From contig SSNP01000051.1 in NCBI GenBank assembly GCA_006937955.1, forward strand, positions 399,466 to 463,465: a stretch of DNA of 64,000 nucleotides. The letters run 5' to 3'. The notes beneath the pieces are model-generated. The model did not search any database. It was not told the origin of the DNA and saw only the letters and a list, made by a program, of their open reading frames with translations. A program made the translations under genes and the position numbers. Numbering within the stretch: position 1 is the stretch's first letter; every line of letters starts with the position of its first letter. Positions 1-12,152 of this stretch are shown here, one piece after another. The DNA is from Pachypanchax playfairii (lineage: Eukaryota > Chordata > Actinopteri > Cyprinodontiformes > Aplocheilidae).

Positions 1-559
1 TCAACAACATGAAAGCATGGATCCATCCTGCCTTGTATCAACGGTTCAGGCTGGTGGTGGTGGTGTAATGGTGTGGGGAATATTTTCTTGGCACTCTTTG
101 GGCCCCTTGGTACCAATTGAGCATCGTTACAACGCCACAGCCTACCTGAGTATTGTTGCTGACCATGTCCATCCCTTTATGACCACAATGTACCCAACTT
201 CTGATGGCTACTTTCAGCAGGATAATGCGCCATGTCATAAAGCTGGAATCATCTCGGACTGGTTTCTAGAACATGACAATGAGTTCACTGTACTCAAATG
301 GCCTCCACAGTCACCAGATCTCAATCCAATAGAGCATCTTTGGGATGTGGTGGAACGGGAGATTCGCATCATGGATGTGCAGCCGACAAATCTGTGCCAA
401 CTGTGTGATGCCATCATGTCAATATGGACCAAACTCTCTGAGGAATGCTTCCAGCACCTTGTTGAATCTATGCCACGAAGAATTTGAGGCAGTTCTGAAG
501 GCAAAAGGGGGTCCAACCCGTTACTAGCATGGTGTACCTAATAAAGTGTCCGGTGAGTG
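1..559 (+). mobile_element. Tc1/mariner-like transposon, right part (DD36E type)
   Basis: The element enters from the left edge. Its right terminal repeat ends at about 559 (GTACCTAATAAAGTGTCCGG then TGAGTG) and is followed by TA at 560-561, the expected Tc1 target site. The left end is outside the window. The interior is the C-terminal part of the transposase gene. Confidence 0.9.
2..487 (+). CDS. Tc1-like transposase, C-terminal part (partial, open at the left edge)
   Basis: This is the DNA-cleaving transposase of a cut-and-paste transposon. The frame is open from base 2 to a TGA at 485-487, and the ATG at 17 is internal, not the true start. The second catalytic Asp is in QQDNAPCH and the catalytic Glu in SPDLNPIEHLWD. 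I count 36 residues between them, against 34 in classical Tc1, which fits the DD36E (Incomer-like) group. The first catalytic Asp and the DNA-binding domain lie off the left edge. No stop or frameshift is visible in the part present, so the copy may be young, but activity cannot be judged without the other half. Assignment to the Tc1/mariner superfamily is secure; the subgroup rests on the spacing alone. Confidence 0.88.
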   Translation, partial: QQHESMDPSCLVSTVQAGGGGVMVWGIFSWHSLGPLVPIEHRYNATAYLSIVADHVHPFMTTMYPTSDGYFQQDNAPCHKAGIISDWFLEHDNEFTVLKWPPQSPDLNPIEHLWDVVEREIRIMDVQPTNLCQLCDAIMSIWTKLSEECFQHLVESMPRRI

Positions 560-1892
560 TATGTTTCAAAATACAACTCCTTATTTTATATAAGAGAGAT
601 TCTAAGTTTACATTTCAATAAAATTCTGAAAACTACATATGACATTAATGAGGTTAGAAGAGCTGGTTTCACATTTTGCTGTTAAATGATCCTCTGATCA
701 GCACTCCTGGTTTAGTATAAAAGATCTTTTTTCTCCTGTTTTCACCCTCTTCCATCTGCATCTGGATTAGTACAATAAATAAAGCTCCATGTTACCTTTG
801 TCTGCATGTTCCCCGTCTTTAGAAACTATCACATAATCTGCTTCCCGTGTGTTGTTTCTCTGCAGAGCATGACTTTGGATGATTATTCAGTGAACTTTCT
901 TTCAGCTGTCACACACTAACTCATTATCCGATCTATTAGCAGAAGCACTGATGATATCTTCTATGGAAAAACAATTATACTGATTAACTATCAAGTCTTA
1001 GTGCACCTGCACACTTCTGTCATTTCTACGTTCAACCTCTCTGACACAACATACAACCCATTCAGCATTATGCAGACATAGGAAAATTTTAAGATTTGCA
1101 CAATGAATACACATAAATCTTTAAATATATTTTATATTTATAAAGGTTGCATGTAGTGAAACCTGCTCTAATGAAACAGAATCTGCATGTTGCTCCGAGA
1201 GATTTCGTTTCCATTTTCATTACTGTCAATTACAAAATGTAATAAAGAAACTTCAGTGGCCTTTTTAAAGATTAACTTTTTGGACTGCCATGTTGGGAGA
1301 ACTGAGTCTACACAGACTTCTGTCAGTTTGTTTGTTTTTATTTACCATTGCAAATGATTTTAAATAAATGAATCGTGGTATAAATGAAACGGAAGCTTTA
1401 ATTTACATGTTTTTTTCAGTCAATTATTTATTCCAGTCATTAATGACAAATGACAATTTTCTGACGGGAAAATAATTGCATTGTTGGCTGATTTGTTGTG
1501 TTTTGATTTGATTTCAGTTTAACTGTCATTAAAGGTCCGGATTAATTCAGTCAATTTTATCTTTTTTAACTACATACCCATTATTACAAACAATCAATTT
1601 AGTTTCTAACAGCATTTACTCTTGTTATAATAATGAGTTTATAAAACACTATTTAACAGACTGATTTATAGAGGCTTATGAGAACAATCAGATAAAACCA
1701 AGTCACGTTTCTCACTGTGGAAAATTTTGGTTTACAAATAGGGAAAGTAAGTGAAACACTACATGTTTGCAAATTTCCGTAAGTAGTTTGTGCTGCACTG
1801 GTTTGCCTCTGGACTGACCTCACCTGTACAGGTGTAACTCCCCCTTAACCCACTGACAGCTAGAGATAGAAACCAGCTCCCTCAGACTCTAA
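560..1892. other. AT-rich intergenic DNA, nothing recognised
   Basis: I see no convincing reading frame, RNA gene or known repeat in this stretch. It has many short A/T runs and no long tandem array. Confidence 0.5.
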
Positions 1893-2027
1893 GTGGATGG
1901 ATGGATGGATGGATGGATGGATGGATGGATGGATGGATGGATGGATGGATGGATGGATGGATGGATGGATGGATGGATGGATGGATGGATGGATGGATGG
2001 ATGGATGGATGGATGGATGGATGGAGT
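1893..2027. repeat. (ATGG)n microsatellite
   Basis: About 33 nearly perfect copies of a 4-base unit. The Met-Asp-Gly-Trp repeat protein it would encode is an artefact of the tandem array. Confidence 0.97.
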
Positions 2028-3438
2028 GTTTGTTCATAACCTCAGCAGTTTCCAGAACATGTCAGTTCTGATTATTACAGCTGTTGACCAATAGCACTGG
2101 AGATGTTATTTTCCCCTCCTGTAATAAAGAGCAGCCATGAAACGTGTTAAAATGCAGCTCAGTGCAGTTAGTCCAACATGGATCTGATTAAAATATTTTA
2201 AACCATCAAGTATGATGATTTAATAAAACTTAATTACTCACATCCACTTTGATGAGTGCCAGACCGACGTCTCTCCAGATCTCAGTTGTTGTCTTCAAGA
2301 CACGTTTTGTCAAAGTTCCTGCCATCACATGTAATTATTAGTGTCACTGCAGCTGTAAAACTTTATAAGATGCTCGTATGTTTCTGATGAAAACTCTCGC
2401 ACTTGGCCAGTTTTTAGGGAATTACTGTGAGGCCTGTTTCATATGTGCAACAGGTGATGTTAATGACGCAGTGTAGCTGAAGTACAACAATATAAAGTTT
2501 AAAACATAGACAAGATGCAAATGTTCATTTCAGTTATTAACCTTCATTAATGTTGAAGATACAGATAAAACAAAAGTCAAGTTAATATAAAAGAACTGTT
2601 CTTGTATATTTAAAGTTGATATCCCTGGTTTCAGATTACCTAGCTTAGAATGTCAACAAAGTCACAGAACTCTCAGCCCCACCCGTCAGGTAGAATTCCT
2701 AAGCCACGCCCCCCCAGGTTTGGAAACACGCGTAGCCCCAGAAGACGACCGAGTGCAAGACACTGGTCTGCAGTTCATTCAAGTACCGTAACATGGTGGA
2801 ATCACCTGTAAGTGAAAACAACGAACAACTGACATTAATTGTTACTGAACCTGATGTGGAACCAGCTGGCGGCTGTTTCTCCTGCTGTGACACGGTAGAG
2901 CGGCGAACACTCCCAGCAGTGGTGTGCTGCGGTAATGTCTCAGTTTTTTAGGAGCACAGAAACCAAATAAATGTGGAAGTCCATATAGCTGGAGAGACTG
3001 TCCAATCATTCCTTCAGGGCCGAACCATTTGATTGGTTGATGTTTTTAGACAAAGACGGGAGAACCACTTCATTACTTTTTTTGTTTTGTTTTTTTTAAA
3101 TCTTCACAACATATTTTTCTCCATGCTGTGTTAAAACATTTTAATGGGCATGAAAAAATATATTAAGTTAATTTGTTATGCAAATTAAGTATAGCAGCTT
3201 TAAAGGCCAACACAGCACCCCCCAGATTATAAGCCCTCCCTACACTCCTGTGTAGGGGGGCAAGTGTGTCTGAGAGATGGTTTTATACCCCAGGGGGCGT
3301 GTCTTAGAGACAATGCCTGCGACGTAGACTAGGGAAAAGATGTACTGCTTACAGCCAATCACAAGTTTCAAATGCGGTAGCCAAACTTCAACCTTAAGAG
3401 GGCAGCATTAAGACGTTTTAGACCAAAAAGTGTAGAAT
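2028..3438. other. Intergenic DNA, one short hairpin
   Basis: No gene is recognised. A GC-rich inverted repeat is visible near 3236-3258 (CCCTACACTCCTGTGTAGGG), a short stem with almost no loop. The rest is unassigned. Confidence 0.45.
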
Positions 3439-3860
3439 TTAAAGTCCCACTCCGCGATTTAAAACGTTCTCAGTGGTCATCAAATTACGACTATGGCATT
3501 TTTACCCAAAATCACTAAACCTGTGCCGTTTTCTATTAAATAGGTTCTCCATACCAGCAGTAGCTCATTAGCAATTTACCTCAGTGTGAGCGGAACTGTT
3601 GGTGCAGAGGATAACCCCGCCCCTTTCCCCTCTGCTAAGAGATCTCAGTTTATGCTAGCACTATAAGCACACCCAATGCATTTCATACATCACAAAAACC
3701 TTCTTTTTCAAACAGCATTTTTCAAATTACTAATCAGTAACAGTGATTTAAAAGCAGAAATACTCAAAAATGCAATGTCCTCTGTTACAGTATAAGAAAA
3801 ATGCCACGAGAACATGTCAACGACACAAAAAACATGATTTTCTTTGGAGTGGGTCTTTAA
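3439..3860. mobile_element. Putative TTAA-flanked MITE (TTAAAGTCCCACTCC ends)
   Basis: The left end reads TTAAAGTCCCACTCC and the right end is its near-perfect inverted complement (GGAGTGGGTCTTTAA). Both outer edges are TTAA, the target used by piggyBac and Kolobok transposons. At about 420 bp with no reading frame it is a non-autonomous element. Confidence 0.6.
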
Positions 3861-4994
3861 CAAGCATACTTGTCAACCCCTCCTGATTTCAATGCTCCTC
3901 CTGAAAATCTCCCAGGCCCACCATTCTCCCGAATTTCTCCTGATTTCCACCTGGACAACAATAACATTTGTGATAACATTTAAATTTACGGCTAACTGTT
4001 TTTCTTTCTGGACCTTCTGCAATAACTTTCTCCAAAAACATTTTTTCCTCCATAACCTGTATCAGCCAATAATTTTTCCGTAACTTATAATGCAAAATTG
4101 AAAGCAGCGTAAAAGTTTATAAAAGAGTTTTGATCAATCACTATACATTTCTCTGAGACTGGAGTCGTTTTAAAAGAGCCTAAATTAGCTTCGGTTTTAG
4201 CCGTGACCTTCCCCAAGAGTCAAATCACTGAAAGTGTTGCTGACAACTACTACACATAGTCTCAGATAGAGCAGCATCACTGGAGTCTACATCCATTTGT
4301 AGAGGAAACTCTAGCAAATAGCTGTTTGGATCTTTAATGGGAATTTCAGGCATAAACCTTGACTAATTGGCTGCCAGAGTTACTAAATAAAGTCAAAGAT
4401 ACACAATCAGTTAGATCTGATCAGATCATTTACGCACGTCTTCATTTTCCAAGTTGTTGTAAATCAGAGTCTGAATTTTTCACAACCTGGTACAGAAACT
4501 TTCTTAAAGCCCCCTAGACCTCAAAAACTCAAATGTTAATAATTTTAAAAATAAACATGAATGTCATTTCTGCAATGTTAAATGGCTGTAATTGGCAAAA
4601 GACTTGAAACTCTAAAAAAAACTCCTGCGAAATTCTTGACAGTAAATGATCCATCCCTACAATTGTTTCCAGTGAAAACAGATTAGTGACAAAGTTGTTT
4701 GTTTGGTCTGCGGTGCTGAGACTTGCTAGGGTAAGTGGAGTAAAATAGGTCAGAATGAATAAATGAAGATAAAAAGAGAAGCATTTATAAAAAAAAGAAA
4801 TAGTTTTTGTACATTCACTCTTTAAATGAGCTTTTAAACTGAAACTATGAGATTTTGTGATTCTGGAAAAACAAACAACCCAAACGGAAGATGTTATTTA
4901 GAAAGAGCTCCAAATAACATGTGCAAACTGAGAACATTAAACTTCTGTTTGACCTCAGGAAGTGTTTTTAATATCAGACCTCCGTGAGAAATAG
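3861..4994. other. Intergenic DNA, nothing recognised
   Basis: AT-rich sequence without a supported gene. Short overlapping frames near 3844-4095 on both strands show no known motif. Confidence 0.45.
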
Positions 4995-5465
4995 TTAAAG
5001 CAGAACTAAGTAAGTTTTTTCACCTCAATAAATGTTTTCTAGAGTCCCTGTGGGGGTAAACAAGGACTTGGCGGGGTGATTCGTGGGTCCCTCCCCTCCC
5101 TCCGGGGTCTGTGTCCTGAAAGCAGCACTTGCAACTTTCAGTGGATCGGACCCGACTAATCTCGCGAGAACAAACCTGCTTTACGGCACTCACACTCACG
5201 TACATAAATACAAGCATGAAGCCCTTGCCGTTGTTAGCAACGCCACCCTTAGGAGCGCAAAGATGACAATAATACTCACCTGTCGAGACATTTTCTTGGT
5301 TTTGTTTTTCTTTCTTGCAAAAGCGTTCTCTGCGCGTTGTTGTTGGGGGGGCGGCGGCGGGGTGGGGGTGGGGGGGTCTGTGGCGGGGGAACATTACGAC
5401 AGTGAGCTTTCACAGGGGACCAGTAGGGGGAGAGCGAGAGCAAAACTTACTTAGTTCTGCTTTAA
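4995..5465. mobile_element. TTAA-flanked MITE, family A copy 1
   Basis: The terminal inverted repeats are TTAAAGCAGAACTAAGTAAG at the left and its inverted complement at the right, 20 bases or more with TTAA at both outer edges. The interior is unusually GC-rich (G-rich tract near 5345-5385) for this AT-rich region. On the minus strand an ATG is followed four codons later by a strong splice donor (CAG|GTGAGT, near 5277-5291), so the element looks like it carries a promoter and first exon. Confidence 0.75.
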
Positions 5466-6239
5466 AATTAAAACAAGTTGTCAAATGAAAAAAAACAATT
5501 GGACAGAAAACTGTTTCATTTAAAGGTAAAATATGGAATTTTAATATTTATACCAACACATATATATATGTTCCATATACCACCTTTAATTCTTGGGATA
5601 ATTACACTGTCAAACATATTGATAAGGCTTCCTTTTAATGGGTTGTGCATTTGATGGAAATCTTTGCATATTAATCAGTGGTAATATGTATTAATCAAAC
5701 TTCAAAGCACCGAGTTCTCAGTAAATTACAAGCTGCTGCAAACCTGCAGAATTAGAATCACAAGACTGATGACAGTCTCAGCTCTCTTTTTCAAACAACT
5801 ACACAAGGGTCACTGAGATACATTTAGACATTAATGAGGTCATGCTTCAGGAGATAAGATGCTGCTGCAATTACACTTTTTTTCCTAATTTAACCAAGTG
5901 CTCTGTCTAGAATGAAAATGTAAATTTAAGAAGCTGAACAAACTTTTTTTTCCTTCGGTTGTAAAATCTGCCCAGAAGTCACAAAAATAAGATAAATGAT
6001 AAGGACAAACCTCCATAAAGTAAAGAAGAAACAGAGGATCATCTGTATGATGTAAAGTGTGAGACATTCAAAATAATAAAAAGAAAAAAAAAATGCAATA
6101 AAAACAGTTATTAAAGAGGAGGTTCTGACCAGTTTAAATAAACTGCTGCTCTTCAGCCAATTGCAGCATTTATAGTCATTTCAAAAAGGATATTAAAATG
6201 AATGCTTGGTCTTTGACAGATTACCTTCTGTTTGTAAAA
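5466..6239. other. Intergenic DNA, nothing recognised
   Basis: AT-rich, with a short TA run near 5560-5575. No supported gene. Confidence 0.45.
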
Positions 6240-7010
6240 CTAATTAACACAAATACGTTTGTGTAGGTTCTCATTCGTCCAGGATGTAGACATCTTGTGA
6301 AAGGTTAGTAAAAACAACTGGACTGTTGTGTTTTTCTTGAAAGCATTTAGTCTTTCATCCAATAGGCTTCTTCAGTTCTGGAATAAGGATTAGGAGTAGC
6401 AGGTTTATAAACTGTAACCAGAATGACCACACCTAGGAGCAACTAACAAGGTCATTGTTTTTATAATGGTAGCTCGTCAGGGGCCCAAACTATCCCTCAG
6501 TTCATTCCCAAATAGGGTTGTAGAGCCTGACGACCCTACCAGGTCCCCATCAAAGCCAACCTGACGACTAAGGGCTGCGGTACAGGTGTTTGAAAGATGA
6601 AATCTGAGGCCTCCTCCTCTGCTTAAGGATGATTTTTCATGTTTTACATAGATGGCTTCTTTCATTCCTCTCTCAAACCATCTATCTTCCCTGTCTAAAA
6701 TGTGGACACTATTGTCCTCAAAAGAGTGTTCTTTGTCTTTGAGGTGTAGGTGTACTGCTGAATCCTGTCCTGGTGTATTCGCTCTTCTGTGTTGTGCGCC
6801 TGGAGTTATTGGAGGTGCAGCATCTTTCATGTTCCCTTATCTGGAAGTTTGCAGGCTGCATGTCACACCAAGACCTCATTGGGGAGGGATTATGTAATCT
6901 CTCTGACCTGGAATACCCTGGAACACTCTTGAAGGTGCTGGATAGAAGGATGTTTGAGTTTCCCTCCAGAACCCACTACCATACACAATCCAACTTTAGA
7001 TAAAATAAAG
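6240..7010 (-). mobile_element. Penelope-like retroelement, 3' remnant with GIY-YIG endonuclease tail
   Basis: Translated on the minus strand between about 6830 and 6477, the sequence reads QHRRAN, then GQDSAVHLHLK, then RWFERGMKEAIYVKHEKSSL and RGGGLRFHL. This is the end of the GIY-YIG endonuclease domain typical of teleost Penelope-like (Neptune-type) retroelements. The part nearer 7010 is the same element but frame-broken. The plus-strand segment 6240-6400 corresponds to its 3' tail. The reverse transcriptase is missing, so this is a 5'-truncated dead copy. Confidence 0.7.
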
Positions 7011-7883
7011 GTGACATGATTTTAGGGTTAGTAAGAACTCTAGTTCCAAGCCCAGACTTCAGACCGACTCAGGAGGAAGGTTGGACAGATTTTAATGGTG
7101 TTGGGATGATACAGCAGACAGTTCAGATAAATGATAAATGATCTTTTCCAGGACCGGCAAACACTGGAACGGAAGCGGCTCAGGAACCACTCTGAGGCAG
7201 ACGGAGGAGAACAGGTTAGAGGATTGACGAGAGGTTGAGAACAACGTGGCTGGTGTGTTCAGGTGCTGGTGACTTACAGTCAGGTGAGGTGATGGAACGT
7301 TGGAGAGGAGTTGCTGGTAATGTGGCGGAGGCGGGATCCGGAGTGGGTGATGTGACGGTGGAGGGCGGACAGATCGCTGATGGAACGGAGAAGCAGGTGC
7401 TCAGAGGAACGGAGCAGAGACGGACCAGGAGATGGAGACGGCGGTGCAGCATGGGAGCTGCACAGGACGTGAGTGCTCAGAGAGGTGCGGCGCAGGAACC
7501 AGCGCGGAGGAGCGAGCCACTCAGGAGGCCTTGGAGAGGAGTCCAAGGCAGAGCAGGAGGATCCCTGGAAGGATCGGGCTGGAAGGATGGAGGACACAAA
7601 AGAGTAAGTACTTTCTTCTAGATAAGTCTCAAAGTTTTACTTGGAGCAAGCGCTCAAGTCGAGCACGTTACCACAGGAAAGAGTGGAACCAACTGGCGTC
7701 CGTCTCACGCTGCCAAACCTTTTTTATACCAGGCGGAGTGGTGAGTTGATAAATGGCACCTGTTCCTGATTGCAGATCCGTCACACCCTGTGGGAAAAAG
7801 GTTAGTGGAGAGAAGACACCTAACAAAAGGTATGATCGATCTCCATTTACCAGACACACTGTTTTCATTTGGTTCTTTCTTCT
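7011..7883. other. Unassigned segment with a GC- and purine-rich core
   Basis: From about 7130 to 7620 the plus strand becomes G/A-rich (many gga, gag and cgg triplets) with open frames on both strands, none carrying a recognisable domain. It may be an old repeat. I could not assign a family. Confidence 0.4.
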
Positions 7884-8470
7884 TTAAAGAGACCCTTCCA
7901 TTAAAAATGTTTTTCTGAGGTTTCTGTTGAATATTTTAGCTCCACAGGTGTTCTTACCTTCATAGTGGGTGTGAAAACAGGTCAACAACTTCTCTTTCAG
8001 TTTTTTAGACGCAGGTAGCGATAAAACCCGGGTTCTCCCAAGTTCAAACGGCATGTATTTGTTTCATCACAACTCCTTTGTTCATTCGTATTCGGCAGCT
8101 CCCGCAGTTGAAACAGCGCCTAGCATGCTGCTGGCTAAAAGCTGTCGCATAAACACGTATCAAACAGGAAGAGACTACGTCTGCTGTTGCCATGCGCAGC
8201 AGGGCAGGAAACAGTATACCTTGCTCTCATAGGCTAGTTTGTCAGCCAATCAAGAGTCCAGCAAATTTGAATTAGTTCAAATTCGAGCTGCTACCTGAAG
8301 TCTGACAGAACCAGCCCAAAACCAGCCGAATGCTGACGCAGACAGATTGAAAGGTCTGTTAATCAGTGTTTCCTAATGTTTTTAGATAAAAAATGTTTCA
8401 TATTACTGGTTAATACTTAAGAAAGAAATAACCACTAAGTCCTGAAATTTGTATGAAATGGACTCTTTGA
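7884..8470 (+). mobile_element. TTAA-flanked MITE, family B copy 1
   Basis: The left end is TTAAAGAGACCCTTCCATTAA. The right end ends in a mutated target (TTGA). The interior matches copies at 40227, 42881 and 58118 along its length, including the CTAGCATGCTGCTGGCTAAA core. No transposase is encoded. Confidence 0.8.
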
Positions 8471-10004
8471 AAGAAAGTACGTTTAAAATATGTTAAAGCC
8501 GAAAGTCACTTTTATTCAACCTTTATATTAGAAGAAATAAACTCCTTAAAGGTTCTGTATCCTGATATTTTACAGCTGTCAACATCTGTGATAGACACAT
8601 ATGATAAAATATTACCTTTCTTGTAATATAGTCTTCATTTGTCCTGAAATATAATTTATATTCTCGAGTTATTCTCCGACCAGGAAGTAAAACACTCTGT
8701 TTACCTAAAATCCCATCCCTCCTCCAGGCCCTGCTGGACAAACTGTAAATGGTGTTGGGGGAAGAAAGACGAGGTCATTTCTGGTGATAAAGCGATAAGC
8801 TGGAGCTAAATGAACCTGCAGTGATCTGGAGTCTGATAGAGGCCTCTTAAATCCAAAGGACAGGATGGGACCCACCCAGACCTCTTTCATCATAAAAACA
8901 GCTCCTTTTTTAAAGTCTTTGGCCTCGCTTTGCTGCATTCATCTGCTCTTCCTGTTTGAAACAATATACTTCCTGTCTCTGATTTCCTGCCTTCACCTCT
9001 TTGATAAACTCTGTCCCCCTGATGACAGAGTGATTGATTCTGAATTGAAATCTTTTCAGACCAGACAGGAAACTAAAACATTTACTCACTCACAGCTATC
9101 TTCAAGGTTTTGTGCAGCTGCTTTGATTCATTTTAAAACAAAAATTAATTCAAATATAAAAAATTAAAGACCTCAGTTGTTCAGACTTACAGGGATATTT
9201 TTCTTTTCCTTATATGGTAATGACACTTTGTCTTAAAACAGTTTAATAAAATCCATGAATTGGACTTCTTTGCTTCAGAAAACAGCATTAAAATAAAAAG
9301 TCAGAAACAGGTGTCTTAAATTTGTACTTGAATAAAAAGCAGCATCTTTGAAGAACAAGATGAAACATAGGAACGCTGACTTTTTATAAAAACCTCTGGA
9401 ATTCTGTGACCTCAGAACTGGATCTTGTTTGATCTCTGGATTGAATTATGTTGGTGGTACGTAAGAATAATTACTTTTTACATGTGTGTCCCATCAGCTG
9501 TTTCACATCTGGTTGTCTACCCATCATTCACTCTGTTTTTCCTTTAACTTAAGACGTGCTGTTGTTCAGGAGCAGAAGAGTAAAAAAAAAATGTCAAAAC
9601 ATCATTTGTCAGATTCTTTCAGACTAATCAAGTTATTTTGGAGAGAAAATGATTGTTCCTTTCATAGCCGCCTCTCAGGGGATCGATTGGAGCTTCAGGC
9701 TTTCAGTTCTCCTGAAAGACATAATCACAGAATAATCTGTGTGATTGCAGCAAAGTCAGATTTAAGGTTTTTTCACGTCAACTGAACACCAGCCTGCCTC
9801 TAACGACTCTAAATGTTTCGGAAGGAAAATGTTCCATAACATCAAGTTCTTCATTATAAATTTCAGAATGGAATAAACTGCTAAAAATATTCTGTTAAAT
9901 TTTGAAACGGTGGTTCAGTCTAATTTATCAGTGCAAAATTTATTAAGGCAAAAACTGATTATTTAGAGAATAAAAGCCTGGCATTAATATTTATAAAGAG
10001 TGGG
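8471..10004. other. Intergenic DNA, nothing recognised
   Basis: No gene or repeat family recognised. Short frames near 8865-9167 and 9486-9785 lack conserved motifs and compete with overlapping frames on the other strand. Confidence 0.45.
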
Positions 10005-10400
10005 ACATGCTCAGAAGACCTTGGTGAGCAGGATGCATCCTGTCCAGATGCATGAACCATGTCAGCTAACTCCATTCGACATGGAGTAGCCGCTCCCTCC
10101 TCACCTGATCTCTTAGGCTCAGCCCGGCCAACCTTATGAAGGAAGCTCATTTCAGCTGCTTGTATCAGGGTTCTTTTTCTTTTGGTCAGGATCTCATGGT
10201 GAGGGTCAGAACGTAGACAGATCCGTAAATCAACAGCTTTACCTTTCAGCCCTTCTTCCCTGTGACAGACTGAAGCAACGTCTTCATCACTGAGGATGAA
10301 GCTCTGGTCCGTCTGCTGCTGCATCCTGCATCACTCAGAACAAGAAGCTCAGATACTGAAACTCCTCCAGACAAAGACTCACTCCCAACCTGAAGGAACG
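10005..10400 (-). mobile_element. Non-LTR retrotransposon (LINE) 3' fragment
   Basis: The plus strand reads as the antisense of a LINE tail also seen at 16007-16450 and 54254-55110. Shared blocks include CTCATTTCAGCTGCTTGTAT, the ATCTCATG...GAGGGTC block and GAACGTAGACAGA. This copy is short and degenerate. Confidence 0.6.
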
Positions 10401-11055
10401 TTACGTCTTTTTCCAGATAAGCCAAAAACCAGCAGGCAGATCTCAAAACACGAGAAACACACAACATATTTTCACAAAACTCACATTTTACTTCATGAAT
10501 ATTTACAGTAAAACACATTAAAAAAATCTAAAAACACCCTTTTTATATTAAAAGTCTGAGAACACAGTTAAAAATGTGTATGCTTTTGTTTACATGTGTA
10601 AAACAATAAATCAGGCAGAAAACATCTAGATACAACCTGATCCAGTACCGCACCTCTGATCCAGAACCAGAACACAGAATGACTGTACAGTAAATCCACA
10701 AACATGAAACTGTTAATACAATTAAACAAAACACATTTTATTTAACACAAATGTACAATCACAGCATTTTAAAATCACATCAAAATCTTTTGGAATTATT
10801 TACAGATTTATACACAAAGATTACCAACAAACCCCATTCTACAATAAAACCATAATAATTAACAGAATATAACAACAATATAAAATCCATACTTTGTAAT
10901 TTGGTGGTGTAAAAATAAAATTAGGCATATTTAATGAGCTCAATAACATATATATATATATATATTATTGAGCTATCTATACAACAGACTTCTTCCTGTA
11001 GCGCCCCCTGTTGTTTGAACACATGCATAAATAACTCTTGATTGAACATTGATTG
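10401..11055. other. AT-rich intergenic DNA with a palindrome
   Basis: No gene is recognised. The stretch contains a TA-cored palindrome at 10937-10974, listed separately. Confidence 0.45.
10937..10974. repeat. Palindrome with (TA)n core
   Basis: AGCTCAATAA at 10937-10946 is repeated inverted as TTATTGAGCT at 10965-10974 around an alternating TA tract. The whole 38 bases could extrude as a cruciform. Confidence 0.85.
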
Positions 11056-11724
11056 TTAAAAGCAGTACTGAATAACTTTTAAAACTTTAAGCTACAATTG
11101 TGAAACTTGTCTAAGTGGATACTCACCAAAAAACACGTTCATCTTCATATTAGACACTCTGGACCCTCCGATGGCTTTACAACAGCCTGAATAATCTCCG
11201 TAATTCAGGTCGCAGCAGGAAGTGGTGTTCTGTTTATTTATGCTGCCCTAAAGAAAAATGCAGCCATGCTACGAAATGACACCTTATTTCATAACGAGAT
11301 GTCATTAGAAGTTTATACTGTATTCTTGTTTATAGTGAGTGTGTCCTGTTAATTATTTAAACATATTTTTATGATCCTTCCCTGATATTTTCTATATAAA
11401 AGCTCTCTGGGTCCTTATTGGCCATTCTTGGGTCCTTCTCCTCTGGGTGTGTCCAAACATTTGCCTGTCGCTCTGACAATGTAAAGAAAGTAAAAATAAC
11501 ATCATATTTAGTGTTTCTGTCCTGGGAGAATTTATTTGATATAGGTAAAATGTATTTATGGAAAAATATAGACACAAAAATAAACTATAAATCTATTGAA
11601 GTCAAGACTGTAGAACAGCACGTGTTTGGCACATCTCAACAGGTAGCATATTTCTGCAGAACACCGGTTCCAGCAACGGCTGTTGGAGATACGACTGCTG
11701 AAAAGCTATTCAGTACTGCTTTAA
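11056..11724. mobile_element. TTAA-flanked MITE, family A copy 2
   Basis: The left end TTAAAAGCAGTACTGAATAA is mirrored at the right by AGTACTGCTTTAA. TTAA lies at both edges (11056-11059 and 11721-11724). The ends match the family A element at 4995 and the pair at 45455 and 47350. No coding capacity is recognised. Confidence 0.7.
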
Positions 11725-11807
11725 GAAATCTGATGTTTTTAGACCTAATGAAGGTGAAACCATCCCAGGAAACTGCACTATAACTTCCTGTTTGTTGTGA
11801 TTTATAT

Positions 11808-12152
11808 TTCCATCCATCCATTTTCTAAACCTGCTTCTTCCTGTTCAGGGTCACAGGGAGCTGGTGCCAATCTCCAGCAGGCAAGAGGCAGAGGGACACC
11901 CTGGAAAGATGGCCAGTCCATCACAGGACCACACATAGACAAACAATCATTCACATCCAGGGACAATTTAGAGTAATCAATTAACCTCTTGCATGTTTTT
12001 GGACTGTTGGAGGAAACCAGAGTCCCCAGAGAAAACCCACACATTCACGGGGAGAACATGCAGGCTCCATGCAGGGGGGCCCCAGCCAGGATTCAAACCC
12101 AGGACCTTCTCACTGTAAGGCAACAGCTCTACCAACTGCCCCACCGTGCAGC
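11808..12152. repeat. Widespread teleost interspersed repeat (CCATCCATCCATTTTCT type)
   Basis: The order of blocks matches a very common fish repeat: CCATCCATCCATTTTCTAAA, GGGTCACAGGG, ACACCCTGGA, GCCAGTCCATCACAGG, GGGACAATTTAGAG, TTTTTGGACTG, GGAGAACATGCA, then CAGCTCTACCAACTG. I do not assign a class with confidence; it behaves like a retrotransposon-derived repeat. Confidence 0.7.

Noticed and set aside
1897..2094. MDGW-repeat protein
   Set aside because: Translation of an (ATGG)n microsatellite.
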